DNA from: Pseudomonadota bacterium
GTDB taxonomy: Bacteria; Pseudomonadota; Alphaproteobacteria; Caulobacterales; Caulobacteraceae
Reading direction: 5' to 3'
Length of the DNA stretch: 64,000 bases
Assembly: GCA_963205025.1 (NCBI GenBank)
Contig: CAUJHO010000095.1
Coordinates: 82,897 to 146,896 of the forward strand
The first letter of the stretch is position 1; each line of letters begins with the position of its first letter. Below are positions 1 to 9,700 of the stretch, in pieces. The notes below the pieces were generated by a model, which was given only the letters and a program-made list of their open reading frames with translations, was not told where the DNA came from and made no database searches. The position numbers and the translations under genes are program-made.

Positions 1-2
1 AG

Positions 3-230
3 GCGACGACGCCCGAGGTGTCCGAGCTGACGACGCGCCGGATCCTGAAACGGGCCCCTGGCTCATCGCGCGTCCTGGGCTGGGGTTCGGGAGCCGGCTG
101 GGCGGCGGCGGCGGCGGGCATCGTGCTGGGGCTGTCATTCGGCAATCAGGCGCAGGTTGCCAACCAGGCCGACGAAGGGCTGGAACAGGCGATGACCTGG
201 AGCGTCGATGAGGCGGAGTATTTCGGATGA
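3..230 (+). CDS. C-terminal part of a membrane protein (5' end outside window)
   Basis: The reading frame is open from the window edge, so the true start lies upstream; the GTG at base 18 is only the first start codon visible. The visible part holds a basic stretch (RRILKR), one Ala/Gly-rich membrane segment (roughly AAAAAGIVLGLSF) and a short acidic tail. The stop overlaps the start of the next gene as ATGA, so the two are translationally coupled. Small membrane proteins in this position often follow an ECF sigma factor and precede a Metal_resist protein, but that upstream gene is not visible. Function unknown. Confidence 0.55.
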   Translation, partial: ATTPEVSELTTRRILKRAPGSSRVLGWGSGAGWAAAAAGIVLGLSFGNQAQVANQADEGLEQAMTWSVDEAEYFG

Positions 231-730
231 CAGATCGGGGTCTCAAGATCGCCCTGGGTCTCTCGGTGGCGCTGAATGTGTTTGTGATCGGGGCCGTGGC
301 CGGTGTCATGGTAACGGGCGTGCGGGGGCTGGGCCAACCGCCGCACCGGCAACGCCCGCCGGTCATCCAGATGATCCAGTCACTGGATCAGGCCGATCAG
401 GCGGCCGCAGAGCAGACTCTGCGCGACGCCGGCCTGGCGGCCCGCGAGGATTTCGACACGGCCCGCAGCCATCGCTCCGAAGCGATCAACCTGGCAGGGG
501 CCGAGACCTTTGACCGCGCGGCCGTCGAGGCGGCGCTGACGCAGTCCCGCGAGGCCGAAGCGCGTGGCCGGGGCCGCCTGGAGGGCTCTCTGCTGGATGT
601 CATGGAACGCCTCGATCAGGCAGATCGCCAGCGTCTGGCTCCGGGCCTGTCCCGGCGCGGGCGGGAGGGTCGTCGGGAGCGCGGGGCCCCCCGTGGCGGC
701 GAAGCGCGCGGCGGTGGGGGCGAAGGCTAG
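227..730 (+). CDS. periplasmic heavy-metal-sensor-like (Metal_resist/CpxP-type) protein
   Basis: A 167-residue protein with an N-terminal signal anchor (LGLSVALNVFVIGAVAGVMV), followed by a helical, Arg/Glu/Gln-rich domain typical of Metal_resist (CnrR/ZraP/CpxP-like) envelope proteins, including the PPVIQMIQSLDQADQ-type start of the helical hook. The Gly/Arg-rich tail is probably disordered. It overlaps the preceding membrane protein by 4 nt and its end overlaps the convergent pleC-like gene by 4 nt. Family membership is inferred from architecture; metal binding is not shown, and no His/Cys cluster is visible. Confidence 0.7.
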   Translation: MTDRGLKIALGLSVALNVFVIGAVAGVMVTGVRGLGQPPHRQRPPVIQMIQSLDQADQAAAEQTLRDAGLAAREDFDTARSHRSEAINLAGAETFDRAAVEAALTQSREAEARGRGRLEGSLLDVMERLDQADRQRLAPGLSRRGREGRRERGAPRGGEARGGGGEG

Positions 731-3201
731 GCCGCTTCGGCGTGATCGCGGGTCCGGCGCACCGGCAGGATGACGGTCACGGTGGTGCCTTCGCCGGGGG
801 TACTCGCCATTTCGAAGCGGCCCTGGTGCATCTCGATCAGGGACTTGGTCAGAGCCAGCCCCAGCCCCGTGCCCTGGGTGGCCCGGGCGTGTTTGGTTTC
901 GACCTGTTCGAAGGGCTGGGCCAGGCGCGGCAGGTCCTCGGCTGAAATGCCGATGCCGTTGTCGGACACGCTCACGAAGGCCCAGCCGGATTCGATCCCG
1001 GCCCTGATGGCCACGCGGCCGCCGCGCGGCGTGAACTTGATGGCATTGGACACTAGATTGAGCAGGACCTGCTTCAGGGCCCGATAATCGGCCTGGATGA
1101 CGCTTTCGGGAGCCACCTCGGCCAGGAGCTCGATGTCGGCCTCGGCGGCGCGGCCGCGCATCAGGCGGACCCCGTCGTCGCAGAGCTCGGCCAGGTCGAC
1201 CGACTCGAAGTGCATCTGCATCTTGCCAGCTTCGATCTTGGCCATGTCGAGGACGTCGTTGATCAGCGCCAGCAGGTGCTGACCCGAGTTCAGGATGTCC
1301 TGGCAGTATTCCTTGTAGCGCGCGTCCCCGAGCGGGCCGAACATTTCGCCGGCCATGATTTCCGAGAAACCGTTGATGGCGTTCAGGGGGGTGCGTAGCT
1401 CATGGCTCATATTGGCCAGGAACTCCGACTTGGCCTGGTTGGCGGCTTCGGCCCGGATCTTGGCGACCTCATATTTGCGGGCGAGGTCCGACAGCTCGAC
1501 CTGATTGGCTTCGAGTTGTTCAACCAGTTTTTTCAGTTCGGACTCGCTGCGCGCGCGCATGGCCTCCTGGCGCTTGATCGCGGTGATGTCGGCGGCGGTC
1601 ATCACCGAGCCGCCGTCTGCCGTGCGCCGCTCGCTGATCTGAAGCCAGCGACCGTCATGCAGTTCGAACTCTCGCACGCCGGCGCGACCGTCCTGGGCCG
1701 GTCCCTGGGACTTGATCGCCAGTGACCCGATCTGCATCAGTTCGTCCTTGCGGGCGCCGGCCTTGAGCGCCTGCTCCTTGATGCCGAAGGTGTCGGCAAA
1801 GGCGTAGTTGCACAGGATCAGTCGGTCCTGACGGTCGAACAGGACGAAGGCGTCCGACACGCTGTCGATGGCATCGCGCAGGCGACCCTCCGCCGCCATC
1901 GCGCGGGCCTTGGAGCGGCGTTCGTCAGTGACGTCGATGCCGACGCCGACCAGTTGGTCATAGCCGTGTGCCTGGCGCGGGCTGGAAGCCTGGCCACGGA
2001 CCTCGATCCACCGTGACCGGCCGCCGCTGTGCGAGATGCGGAAGGTCGCCTCGAATTGGCCGTAGGCCGACGCCTGCCGGAGCGCATGAAGCAGATGCTG
2101 CTGATGCTCCTGGTTCAGCAGTCCCAGGATGTCGTCACCGGAGGCCGAAGACCCCTGGTTCCAGCCCAGCATGGCGGCCATCTGATCCGAAAGCTGGACC
2201 CGATCCCGATCCAGGTCCCATTCCCAGACCCCGCACCGGGCCGCCTCGACGGCCATCATGAAGCGGTGCTCGGAATCGGCCTGCATGCGCCGGGCGCGCA
2301 CGCCCTGAAACAGCAACAGGCCGGTCAGGCCGATCCCCAGAGCCAGCGGTCCCAGGAGAATCCAGCCCTGATCGATCATCTGTTCGAAGGTGGGGAGGCC
2401 GGACAGGCCGGACCGACCCGCAACCAGCAGCAGGCCGGTGTCGCCGACAGGCGAGGCGGCTAGGCCGAGCGGATTGCCGTCGACCTGGCCGGTGACCGTG
2501 GATCCCGTTTCGGCGGCCTCGGTCAGGGCGTCAATGCTCTCGCCGAAGGTGGCACTGACCAGGGTGCCGGCCGCTGCGTCGGTGCCCGAAAGGACGGTTC
2601 CGTCGCGGGCGACCAGGGCCGCCGTGGTCCCGCCCTCGATTTCCAGATGATCATCGACGGCGACCAGGGCCGCGATCGCCAGGGTCTCGCTGACGCGCTC
2701 GACCGCGATGACGCGATTTTCCGATGCGCCCTGCCAGGCCGGCCCGTCCTGGCCCGGGATCTGCGTCCCCGCGAACGGGCCTGAACCCGCCCGGCGGGTC
2801 ACCGCCAGGACGTCGCCCCCGGCCGCCAGCACGGCGACGGCGAGCGCATCGTCGCCGGCCAGGCGCTGACCCATCTCCGCCGCATCCAGAGGGCTCTGCC
2901 TGTTGTCCTCAAGGCGCTCGCCGGCGGCGGTCAGCGCCGCTTCGGTCCGGCCCAGCCGGGCCGCCAGCCGGGCCGACGCGATCTCGGTATCATGGCGAAG
3001 CTGGAGGGCCGCCTCGTTCGACGCATCCCGCGGTCGGTCTCGAATCTCGCGAACATAGATGGCCGAATAGGCGACCAGCACGATAGCGGCGGCGAGCACG
3101 CCCAACCGCAGCCAAGCGGGCACGACCGCTGTGCGGTGGCGCTGGCTGAGATCGCCGGTCCGGCGTCCTGGCTGTTTTCCCCTGCGGTCGGGACGCTCCA
3201 C
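727..3201 (-). CDS. pleC: PleC-like PAS-containing sensor histidine kinase
   Basis: An 824-residue membrane kinase with a GTG start. Order: TM1 (about 28-48), a periplasmic or extracytoplasmic region to about 280, TM2 (about 283-303), two PAS-like domains (about 315-440 and 445-560), HisKA with the H-box SHELRTPLNAINGFSEIM (His600) and a HATPase_c domain with DNGIGIS and GTGLGLAL motifs. Length, topology, H-box sequence and the His-to-end distance match Caulobacter PleC, the bifunctional kinase/phosphatase of DivK and PleD that controls polar development. DivJ has a different, multi-TM N-terminus. Paralogous PleC/DivJ-type kinases exist in this order, so the orthology call is probable, not certain. 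Confidence 0.7.
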   Translation of the reverse strand: MERPDRRGKQPGRRTGDLSQRHRTAVVPAWLRLGVLAAAIVLVAYSAIYVREIRDRPRDASNEAALQLRHDTEIASARLAARLGRTEAALTAAGERLEDNRQSPLDAAEMGQRLAGDDALAVAVLAAGGDVLAVTRRAGSGPFAGTQIPGQDGPAWQGASENRVIAVERVSETLAIAALVAVDDHLEIEGGTTAALVARDGTVLSGTDAAAGTLVSATFGESIDALTEAAETGSTVTGQVDGNPLGLAASPVGDTGLLLVAGRSGLSGLPTFEQMIDQGWILLGPLALGIGLTGLLLFQGVRARRMQADSEHRFMMAVEAARCGVWEWDLDRDRVQLSDQMAAMLGWNQGSSASGDDILGLLNQEHQQHLLHALRQASAYGQFEATFRISHSGGRSRWIEVRGQASSPRQAHGYDQLVGVGIDVTDERRSKARAMAAEGRLRDAIDSVSDAFVLFDRQDRLILCNYAFADTFGIKEQALKAGARKDELMQIGSLAIKSQGPAQDGRAGVREFELHDGRWLQISERRTADGGSVMTAADITAIKRQEAMRARSESELKKLVEQLEANQVELSDLARKYEVAKIRAEAANQAKSEFLANMSHELRTPLNAINGFSEIMAGEMFGPLGDARYKEYCQDILNSGQHLLALINDVLDMAKIEAGKMQMHFESVDLAELCDDGVRLMRGRAAEADIELLAEVAPESVIQADYRALKQVLLNLVSNAIKFTPRGGRVAIRAGIESGWAFVSVSDNGIGISAEDLPRLAQPFEQVETKHARATQGTGLGLALTKSLIEMHQGRFEMASTPGEGTTVTVILPVRRTRDHAEAA

Positions 3202-3326
3202 GCGTCACTCCCATTGATTCGCCCACGAAGGGGAATCCTAGCCACCATCAGGGATTCGCGCGAGGCCTCCAGAGCCGGTTCCGACGGGTGGGCCCGCTCT
3301 CAGGCCTGGCCCGATGAAGCCAGACC

Positions 3327-3899
3327 CTAGGCCGCTTCGACGCCCGGCCTTGCGCGCGGATCCGAAGGGGCCACCAGGATGTCGGTGATCGACTTCAGGG
3401 CCGTGCGGGCCAGACCCGCCAGGCGGACCATCTCGGGTGGAGCATCGCTGGCACATTCGTCGACACTGGCCACCAGCTGGGCGGCGATGTCCATCAGTCG
3501 GGGCGACGCGGCAATCAGGCGGGCCTGTAGCTCCATTCGGTGCGGATCGCGGTCATATTCGGCCCCCGGCACGCGCCAGCCGCCCCAGTCCGACGTATCG
3601 GTGACCACCACCGGATAGGTACCCGGAAACGGATGATGCGGGACGTCCTCGGCCATCTGCCACTTGTTCTTGGCCCGGATCAGCCGCCAGTTCCCGAGGT
3701 CTGAAGCGGTTGCAGGGTCCTCTTCGGGCGCGGCCAGTTCGTGTGCCAGGAACTCGCGCCCCAGGCCCACATCATAGGTCACCCGCACCGGCTCGGCGAA
3801 GCCCTTGGCCCAGACCGGGTTCAGTTTCTCGACCTTGGACCAGGCCCCTACGCAATCGATCCAGACCTTCTGGCCGGGTTGAAATTGAGCACGCGCCAT
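3327..3899 (-). CDS. conserved hypothetical protein
   Basis: 190 residues, ATG start, no signal peptide and no membrane segment. The N-terminal half has an SH3-like small beta pattern (FQPGQKVWIDCVGAW ... GFAEPVRVTYDVGLGREF); the C-terminal half is helical. Codon use is typical of the genome, with strong third-position GC bias in this frame, which supports it as coding. It stands alone between the kinase and the divergently read dehydrogenase. I do not recognise the family. Confidence 0.7.
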   Translation of the reverse strand: MARAQFQPGQKVWIDCVGAWSKVEKLNPVWAKGFAEPVRVTYDVGLGREFLAHELAAPEEDPATASDLGNWRLIRAKNKWQMAEDVPHHPFPGTYPVVVTDTSDWGGWRVPGAEYDRDPHRMELQARLIAASPRLMDIAAQLVASVDECASDAPPEMVRLAGLARTALKSITDILVAPSDPRARPGVEAA

Positions 3900-4022
3900 T
3901 GCGATCTTCCCATTCTAGGACGCGGCATCCTGGCACGCGGCGGTTGACGTCGGGTTCAGCCAAAGGGTGAACAAGAGGTTGCCCCTCTGGTGCGGGTGTC
4001 GGCCGGGCGCTATGCCGCGCCC

Positions 4023-5525
4023 ATGATGCAGACACCCCACGATCAAGTCGCCCGGATCCTGACCGCCTTCGGTCTTTCGCCCGCCGAGGGCACCCTGCGC
4101 GTCCAGTCGCCGATCGACGGCAGCGAGTTAGCCCGCCTGGCCGAGCATACGCCCGACGCGGCCGCTGCCGCCGTCGGGCGGGCCGTCACCGCGTTCGAGG
4201 CCTGGCGGCGGGTTCCGGCCCCGCGCCGGGGGGAACTGGTCCGTCTGTTCGGCGAGGAACTGCGCGCCGCCAAGGACGATCTGGCCATGCTGGTGACCCT
4301 GGAGGCCGGCAAGGTCACCTCCGAGGGCCTGGGCGAGGTTCAGGAGATGATCGACATCTGCGACTTCGCCACCGGCCTCAGCCGCCAGCTCTATGGCCTG
4401 ACCCTGCCGAGCGAGCGGCCCGGCCACCACATGCGCGAAACCTGGCAACCGCTGGGCCCGGTGGCTGTGATCAGCGCCTTCAACTTTCCCGTCGCGGTCT
4501 GGGCCTGGAATGCGGCCCTGGCGCTGGTCAGCGGCGATCCGGTGATCTGGAAGCCGTCCGAGAAAACGCCCCTGACCGCCCTGGCGACCCAGGCCGTGTT
4601 CGAACGGGCCGTGACCCGCTTCGGCGATGATGCCCCGGCCCACCTGTCACAGGTGCTGATCGGTGGGCGCGAGCTGGGCGAGGCCCTGGCCGGCGATCCG
4701 CGCGTCCCTCTGATCTCGGCCACCGGCTCGACGCGCATGGGCAGACAGGTGGCCCAGATCGTGGCCGGGCGGCTGGGCCGCTCGCTGCTCGAACTGGGCG
4801 GCAACAACGCCATGATCGTCACCCCCACCGCCGACCTCGAGCTGGCGGTGCGGGCCATCGCCTTTTCGGCGGTCGGAACGGCGGGTCAGCGTTGCACCAC
4901 CCTGCGGCGCTTGATCGTCCATGAGGATGTCGCCGCCGGACTGATCGAGCGGCTCGTCAAGGCCTATGGCACCCTGCCCATCGGTGATCCGCGCGAGGCG
5001 GGCACCCTGGTCGGGCCGCTGATCGATCCCGAGGCGGCTGCGGGCTTTGCCCGCGCGCTCGACCAGGCGCGGGCCGAGGGCGGCGAAGTGCTGACCGGCG
5101 GTCAGGCCCTGGACCGGCCCGGCAACTATGTGACGCCGGCGCTGGTGCGGATGCCGGGTCAGTCAGAAGTCGTCTGGCACGAGACCTTCGCCCCGATCCT
5201 CTATGTGCTGACCTATCGCGACCTGGAACAGGCCATCGCCCTGCAGAATGCCGTACCGCAGGGGCTGAGCTCGTGCATCTTCACCGGCTCGGTGCGCGAG
5301 TCCGAAGGCTTCTTGTCGGCCTGGGGTTCGGACTGCGGCATCGCCAATGTCAACATCGGCCCGTCCGGGGCCGAGATCGGCGGGGCCTTCGGCGGGGAAA
5401 AAGATACCGGTGGCGGGCGCGAGAGCGGCTCGGACGCCTGGAAAGCCTATATGCGCCGCCAGACCCAGTCGGTGAATTTCTCCGACGCCCTGCCGCTGGC
5501 GCAAGGGGTCAGGTTCGAGGTTTAG
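4023..5525 (+). CDS. amaB: ALDH7-type aldehyde dehydrogenase (L-aminoadipate-semialdehyde / piperideine-6-carboxylate dehydrogenase)
   Basis: 500 residues from ATG 4023; the upstream GTG at 3990 adds a stretch unlike the family. It has the aldehyde dehydrogenase fold with the NAD-binding SAFNFPVAVWAWN segment, the general base in LLELGGNNAMI and the nucleophilic Cys in GTAGQRCTTLRR. The GGNNA and FNFPVAVW features are those of the ALDH7 (antiquitin) group, which oxidises alpha-aminoadipic semialdehyde in lysine breakdown. The substrate is inferred from subfamily resemblance; no lysine-catabolic neighbours are present here. Confidence 0.8.
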   Translation: MMQTPHDQVARILTAFGLSPAEGTLRVQSPIDGSELARLAEHTPDAAAAAVGRAVTAFEAWRRVPAPRRGELVRLFGEELRAAKDDLAMLVTLEAGKVTSEGLGEVQEMIDICDFATGLSRQLYGLTLPSERPGHHMRETWQPLGPVAVISAFNFPVAVWAWNAALALVSGDPVIWKPSEKTPLTALATQAVFERAVTRFGDDAPAHLSQVLIGGRELGEALAGDPRVPLISATGSTRMGRQVAQIVAGRLGRSLLELGGNNAMIVTPTADLELAVRAIAFSAVGTAGQRCTTLRRLIVHEDVAAGLIERLVKAYGTLPIGDPREAGTLVGPLIDPEAAAGFARALDQARAEGGEVLTGGQALDRPGNYVTPALVRMPGQSEVVWHETFAPILYVLTYRDLEQAIALQNAVPQGLSSCIFTGSVRESEGFLSAWGSDCGIANVNIGPSGAEIGGAFGGEKDTGGGRESGSDAWKAYMRRQTQSVNFSDALPLAQGVRFEV

Positions 5526-6154
5526 CCCCCCGCAGGCTCGATCCGGTTGGAGTTCGGGCCGCGATCGCGCTGCCAGCGGTGATACAGCTTCCACACGCCC
5601 CAGAACACCAGCAGCAGCGCCACCGGGATCAGCATCGGCATCAGGAAGGCCAGCAGCACCGTGCCGATGCTGAGGACATCGTCCATGAGGCTGAGGAAGG
5701 GATTGGCCAGGCCACCGGTCGTGGCCGTCGAGGCCGCGCGCGTCCCGCCTTGGGCCGCCCCGAAGGCCAGCGCCGTCGGGGCCCCGACGATGATGCCGGC
5801 GACGGCGGCGGCGGTCGGGTCCAGCCCGGCGAAGACCGAACCGGCGGCCACGGCCCCGGCGATGGGGCGCGCGACGATGCCGACGGCGTGCAGGGCATTG
5901 TCCAGCAGCGGGATCTTGTCGGCCACGACCTCCAGCACCGTCGCCAGGCCTAGCGCCGCAATGGCGGTGTTGGACGTCATCCAGGCCATGCTCTCGTTCA
6001 GCTCGATGCCGAACAGCTGGAACCGGGCTGCCAGGGCCGCCATCAACAGCGGAATGAAGATCCGCAGGCCCGAGGCCGCCGCCAGACCCAGGCCGAGCAT
6101 GGCCGGCAGGATCCAGGTCTGAAGGATGTCGGGCGAGGGCAGGGACTCAAGCAC
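5522..6154 (-). CDS. DUF4126 family membrane protein
   Basis: 210 residues from a GTG start. There are several hydrophobic segments: an N-terminal AMLGLGLAAASGLRIFIPLLM helix with the ASGLRIF signature, a central Gly/Ala-rich region (IAGAVAAGSVFAGL) and a C-terminal pair ending in VFWGVWKLYHRW. This matches the DUF4126 family, whose role is unknown. It lies 9 nt downstream of the DUF962 gene on the same strand, so the two are probably co-transcribed. Its end overlaps the convergent dehydrogenase end by 4 nt. Confidence 0.8.
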   Translation of the reverse strand: MLESLPSPDILQTWILPAMLGLGLAAASGLRIFIPLLMAALAARFQLFGIELNESMAWMTSNTAIAALGLATVLEVVADKIPLLDNALHAVGIVARPIAGAVAAGSVFAGLDPTAAAVAGIIVGAPTALAFGAAQGGTRAASTATTGGLANPFLSLMDDVLSIGTVLLAFLMPMLIPVALLLVFWGVWKLYHRWQRDRGPNSNRIEPAGG

Positions 6155-6163
6155 GAGGGCCTC

Positions 6164-6493
6164 CTAGAACCGGCGTTGGCCGGTCACCGTCTCGAAAAAC
6201 ATCCGCCAGTCCCCCATCAGGCTCCACAAGGGATATTTGAACGTCGCCGGCCTGTTCTTCTCGAACACGAAATGCCCCACCCAGGCGAAACCGTAACCGA
6301 CAAACGGCATGGCCAGCAACCACCACGGATTCAGGGTGATGACGGCCGTCGCCAGCAGCCCCAGAACCAGGGCCGATCCGACGATGTGGATGCGCCGGCA
6401 GATCTGGTTGGAATGCTCGTGGATGTAGAAGGGATAGAACTCTGAAAAGCTCCTGAAGCGATCCCCGGAGGCGGGCGTGGGCTGATGGGTCAT
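6164..6493 (-). CDS. DUF962 / Mpo1-like membrane protein
   Basis: 109 residues starting at ATG 6493; the longer ORF start at 6787 would run through the palindromic repeat and low-complexity DNA and is rejected. The FYPFYIHEHSNQICRRIHIVG segment with its His pair, a membrane hairpin (ALVLGLLATAVITLNPWWLLAMPFVGYGF) and the AWVGHFVFEKNRPATFKYPLWSLMGD stretch are characteristic of DUF962. The family includes yeast Mpo1, a dioxygenase of phytosphingosine metabolism; whether this bacterial member has that activity is unknown. Confidence 0.85.
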   Translation of the reverse strand: MTHQPTPASGDRFRSFSEFYPFYIHEHSNQICRRIHIVGSALVLGLLATAVITLNPWWLLAMPFVGYGFAWVGHFVFEKNRPATFKYPLWSLMGDWRMFFETVTGQRRF

Positions 6494-6533
6494 GGAAAGA
6501 GGTTCGCGCGGTTGCGCCGGCTTGTCGAGAGTT

Positions 6534-6583
6534 GATCCTCCCCCGTTCACGGGGGAGGGGGACCGCTTGCGGTGGAGGGGGCG
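6534..6583. repeat. family A two-hairpin palindromic repeat, copy 1
   Basis: The copy reads GATCCTCCCCC-loop-GGGGGAGG, then GGACCGC-loop-GCGGTGGAGGGGG. Two near-perfect hairpins are followed by a GAGGGGG tail. The same 50-base layout occurs twice inside the neighbouring restriction-modification gene (8295-8346 direct, 8390-8440 inverted). It lies in the leader region between the divergent DUF962 gene and the MmeI-like gene. The rest of the 6494-6725 gap is GC-rich and shows only a purine-rich GGGAGG ribosome site before 6726. Confidence 0.75.
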
Positions 6584-6725
6584 ACGGCTCGCACAACGGC
6601 GTGGAGGGGCCTGTCGTGCCAGGCGGCCCCCGGCGGCGAAAGCGGTGGCACCCCCGCAACCGCACGGGGAAAAACCGTTGCGTGGGCCGGGCGGACTGGG
6701 CCAAGTGGGGGCCGGGAGGCCCTGA

Positions 6726-9700
6726 GTGGACGTCGAACAGTTCATTGATCGCTGGAAGGACGCGCGCGGCGGGGCCGAACGCGCCAACTATCAGATCTTT
6801 CTGGGAGAGCTGTGCGAGGCGCTGAACCTGCCGCGGCCTGATCCGGCCAGCCATCAGACCGCCGAAAACGACTATGTGTTCGAACGCGGCGTCAAACGGC
6901 GCGACAGCGAAGAGCTGTCCTCGACCTTGAGGATCGACCTCTACAAGCGCGGCTGTTTCATCCTGGAGGCCAAACAGTCCCGCGCTTCGGACCGCCCGGA
7001 CCAGCCGCGACTGTTCACGGACCAGGAAGCCGCCTCGACCGCCGCCGCCGAGGGCAAGTGGGACGTGCTGATGCGTCATGCGCGCCGCCAGGCCGAGGAC
7101 TATGTGTTCCGCCTGCCGGCCAGCCATCCGGCCCCACCATTCATCCTGGTGTGCGACGTCGGCTATGTGTTCGAGGTCTATGCCGATTTTTCGGGCTCCG
7201 GCCGGGCCTATTCGCCGTTCCCGGACCGCAAGGGCTATCGCATCCGGCTGGAGGACCTGCGCGATGAGGCGATCCAGGATCGCCTGGAGGCGATCTGGAA
7301 AGACCCCCAGTCGCTCGATCCGTCGAAAAAAGCCGCCCAGGTCACGCGCCAGATTGCCGAGCGCCTGGCGGCGGTGTCGCGTCGGCTGGAACGCACCCAT
7401 CCGCCGGAGGAGGTCGCGCATTTCCTGATGCGCTGCATCTTCACCATGTTCGCCGAGGATGTGGACCTCCTGCCCAAGGGGAAGTTCACCGAACTCCTGA
7501 CCGAGTGCCTCGACGGCCCCGACAGCTTCGCGCCGCTGCTCAAGGAGCTCTGGCAGAAGATGGACAAGCCGAACCACGACGATCGGTTCTATTCCCTGTT
7601 CAAGACGCATCTTCGCTATTTCAACGGCGGCCTTTTCCACGACCCGCGCGCATTTCCGATGACCCGGGAAGAGATCGGCGAGCTGCTGGCGGCGTCGAAG
7701 CACGACTGGCGCTATGTCGAGCCGGCCATCTTCGGCACCCTGGTCGAACAGGCGCTGGACCCGGCGGAGCGGCGCAAGCTGGGGGCCCACTATACGCCGC
7801 GCGCCTATGTCGAGCGGCTGGTCGAGGTGACGGTGATGGAGCCGTTGCGTCAGGACTGGGACACCGCCCAGCTCAAGGCCGAGGACGCGCGGGCGCGCGG
7901 CGAAAACGACGAGGCGGTGGCCATCATCCGCGCCTTCCACAAACAGCTGTGCGCCACCCGCGTGCTGGACCCGGCCTGCGGCACCGGCAACTTTCTGTAT
8001 GTGTCGCTGGAGCTGATGAAGCGGCTGGAAGGCGAGGTTCTGGAGGCCCTGGTCGAGCTGGGCCAGGCCGACACCCTGGGTCTGGAAACGGTCGATCCGC
8101 ACCAGTTCCTGGGCATCGAGCTGAATGTGCGGGCCGCCGCCATTGCCGAGCTGGTGCTGTGGATCGGCTATCTGCAGCAGCATTACCGCAACCGCGCCGA
8201 ACACCCGGCCGAGCCGATCCTGAAGGCGTTCAACAACATCCAGCAAAAGGACGCGGTCCTGACCTGGGACGGCTATCCCGAGCTGCAGTTTCAAATCCTC
8301 CCCCGCAAGGCGGGGGAGGGGGACCCCGTAGGGGTGGAGGGGGCGGCGGACGCCACCGCGCCCGTTCCGTCGACCTCAGCCCCCGGTCCCGCCCCCTCCA
8401 CCGCGTCGCGGTCCCCCTCCCCCATGAATGGGGGAGGATCAGGCGCCGTGCAGGTCTATCCCAATGCCCGTCGCCCCGACTGGCCGCAGACCGAGTTCAT
8501 CGTGGGTAACCCGCCGTTTATTGGCGGCAAGGACATTCGCGCGCGGATGATGCCGGGCTATGCCGAGGCCCTGTGGCGGGCCCATCCGCACATGAACGAA
8601 AGCGCCGATTTCGTCATGTACTGGTGGGATCGGGCTGCTGAGCTTTTGACGCGCAAGAAGACGCCGCTGCGCCGGTTCGGCCTGGTCACGACCAACTCCA
8701 TCAGCCAGGTGTTCCAGCGCCGGGTGATGGAGCGGCATCTGAACGCCAAGGCCCCGATCAGCCTGACCTTCGCCATCCCCGACCATCCCTGGACCAAGGC
8801 CACAAAGGACAGTGCGGCGGTCCGCATCGCAATGACCGTGGGTCAGGCCGGATCATACGACGGCGTCTTGTGGGAGGTGACGTCAGAGGCCGACCTCGAC
8901 ACCGATGCGCCCGACATCGAATTCGTCCGCCGCTCCGGCAAGATCAACTCGGACCTGACGGTGGGCGTGGATGTGACCAAGGCGAGGCCTCTGATGGCCA
9001 ATGAGGGGCTGTCGTCGCCGGGGGTGAAGCTGCACGGCGCGGGCTTCATCGTCACGCCACAGGAGGCCGAACATCTGGGTCTGGGTCGCCGACCGGGGCT
9101 GGAGCGGCATATCCGCACCTATCGCAACGGGCGCGACCTGACGGCCCATCCGCGCGGCGTCATGGTCATCGACCTGTTCGGCCTGACGGCGGAAACGGTG
9201 CGGCGGGATTACCCCGAGGTCTATCAGCACGTGCTTGCGACCGTGAGGCCGGAACGCGACGCCAACAACCGGGCGTCCTACCGCGACAATTGGTGGATAT
9301 TCGGGGAGCCGCGCTCGGAGCTGCGCCCGGCGCTGGAGGGCCTGCCGCGTTACATCGCGACGGTTGAGACGGCCAAGCACCGGGTGTTTCAGTTCCTCGA
9401 TCAGAGCATCCTGCCGGACAATAAGTTGATTGCTTTGGCAGACGCCGACGCGGGCGTGCTGGCGGTCCTCAGTTCCCGACTGCACGTTCATTGGGCAACT
9501 ACGGCGGGAGGTTGGTTGGGGTTTGGAAATGACCCCGTCTATGTGAAATCCCGGACCTTCGACCCCTTCCCCTTCCCGGACCCTGCCGACACCACCCGCA
9601 CCCGGCTGCGCGAGCTCGGCGAGGAGCTGGACGCCACCCGCAAGACGGTTCAGGCCGAGCATCCCGATCTGACCCTGACGGGCCTGTATAATGTGCTGGA

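Noticed and set aside
6147-8294. 715-residue minus-strand ORF
   Set aside because: Antisense to the MmeI-like gene and the DUF962 gene, with no recognisable domains; a GC-rich shadow frame.
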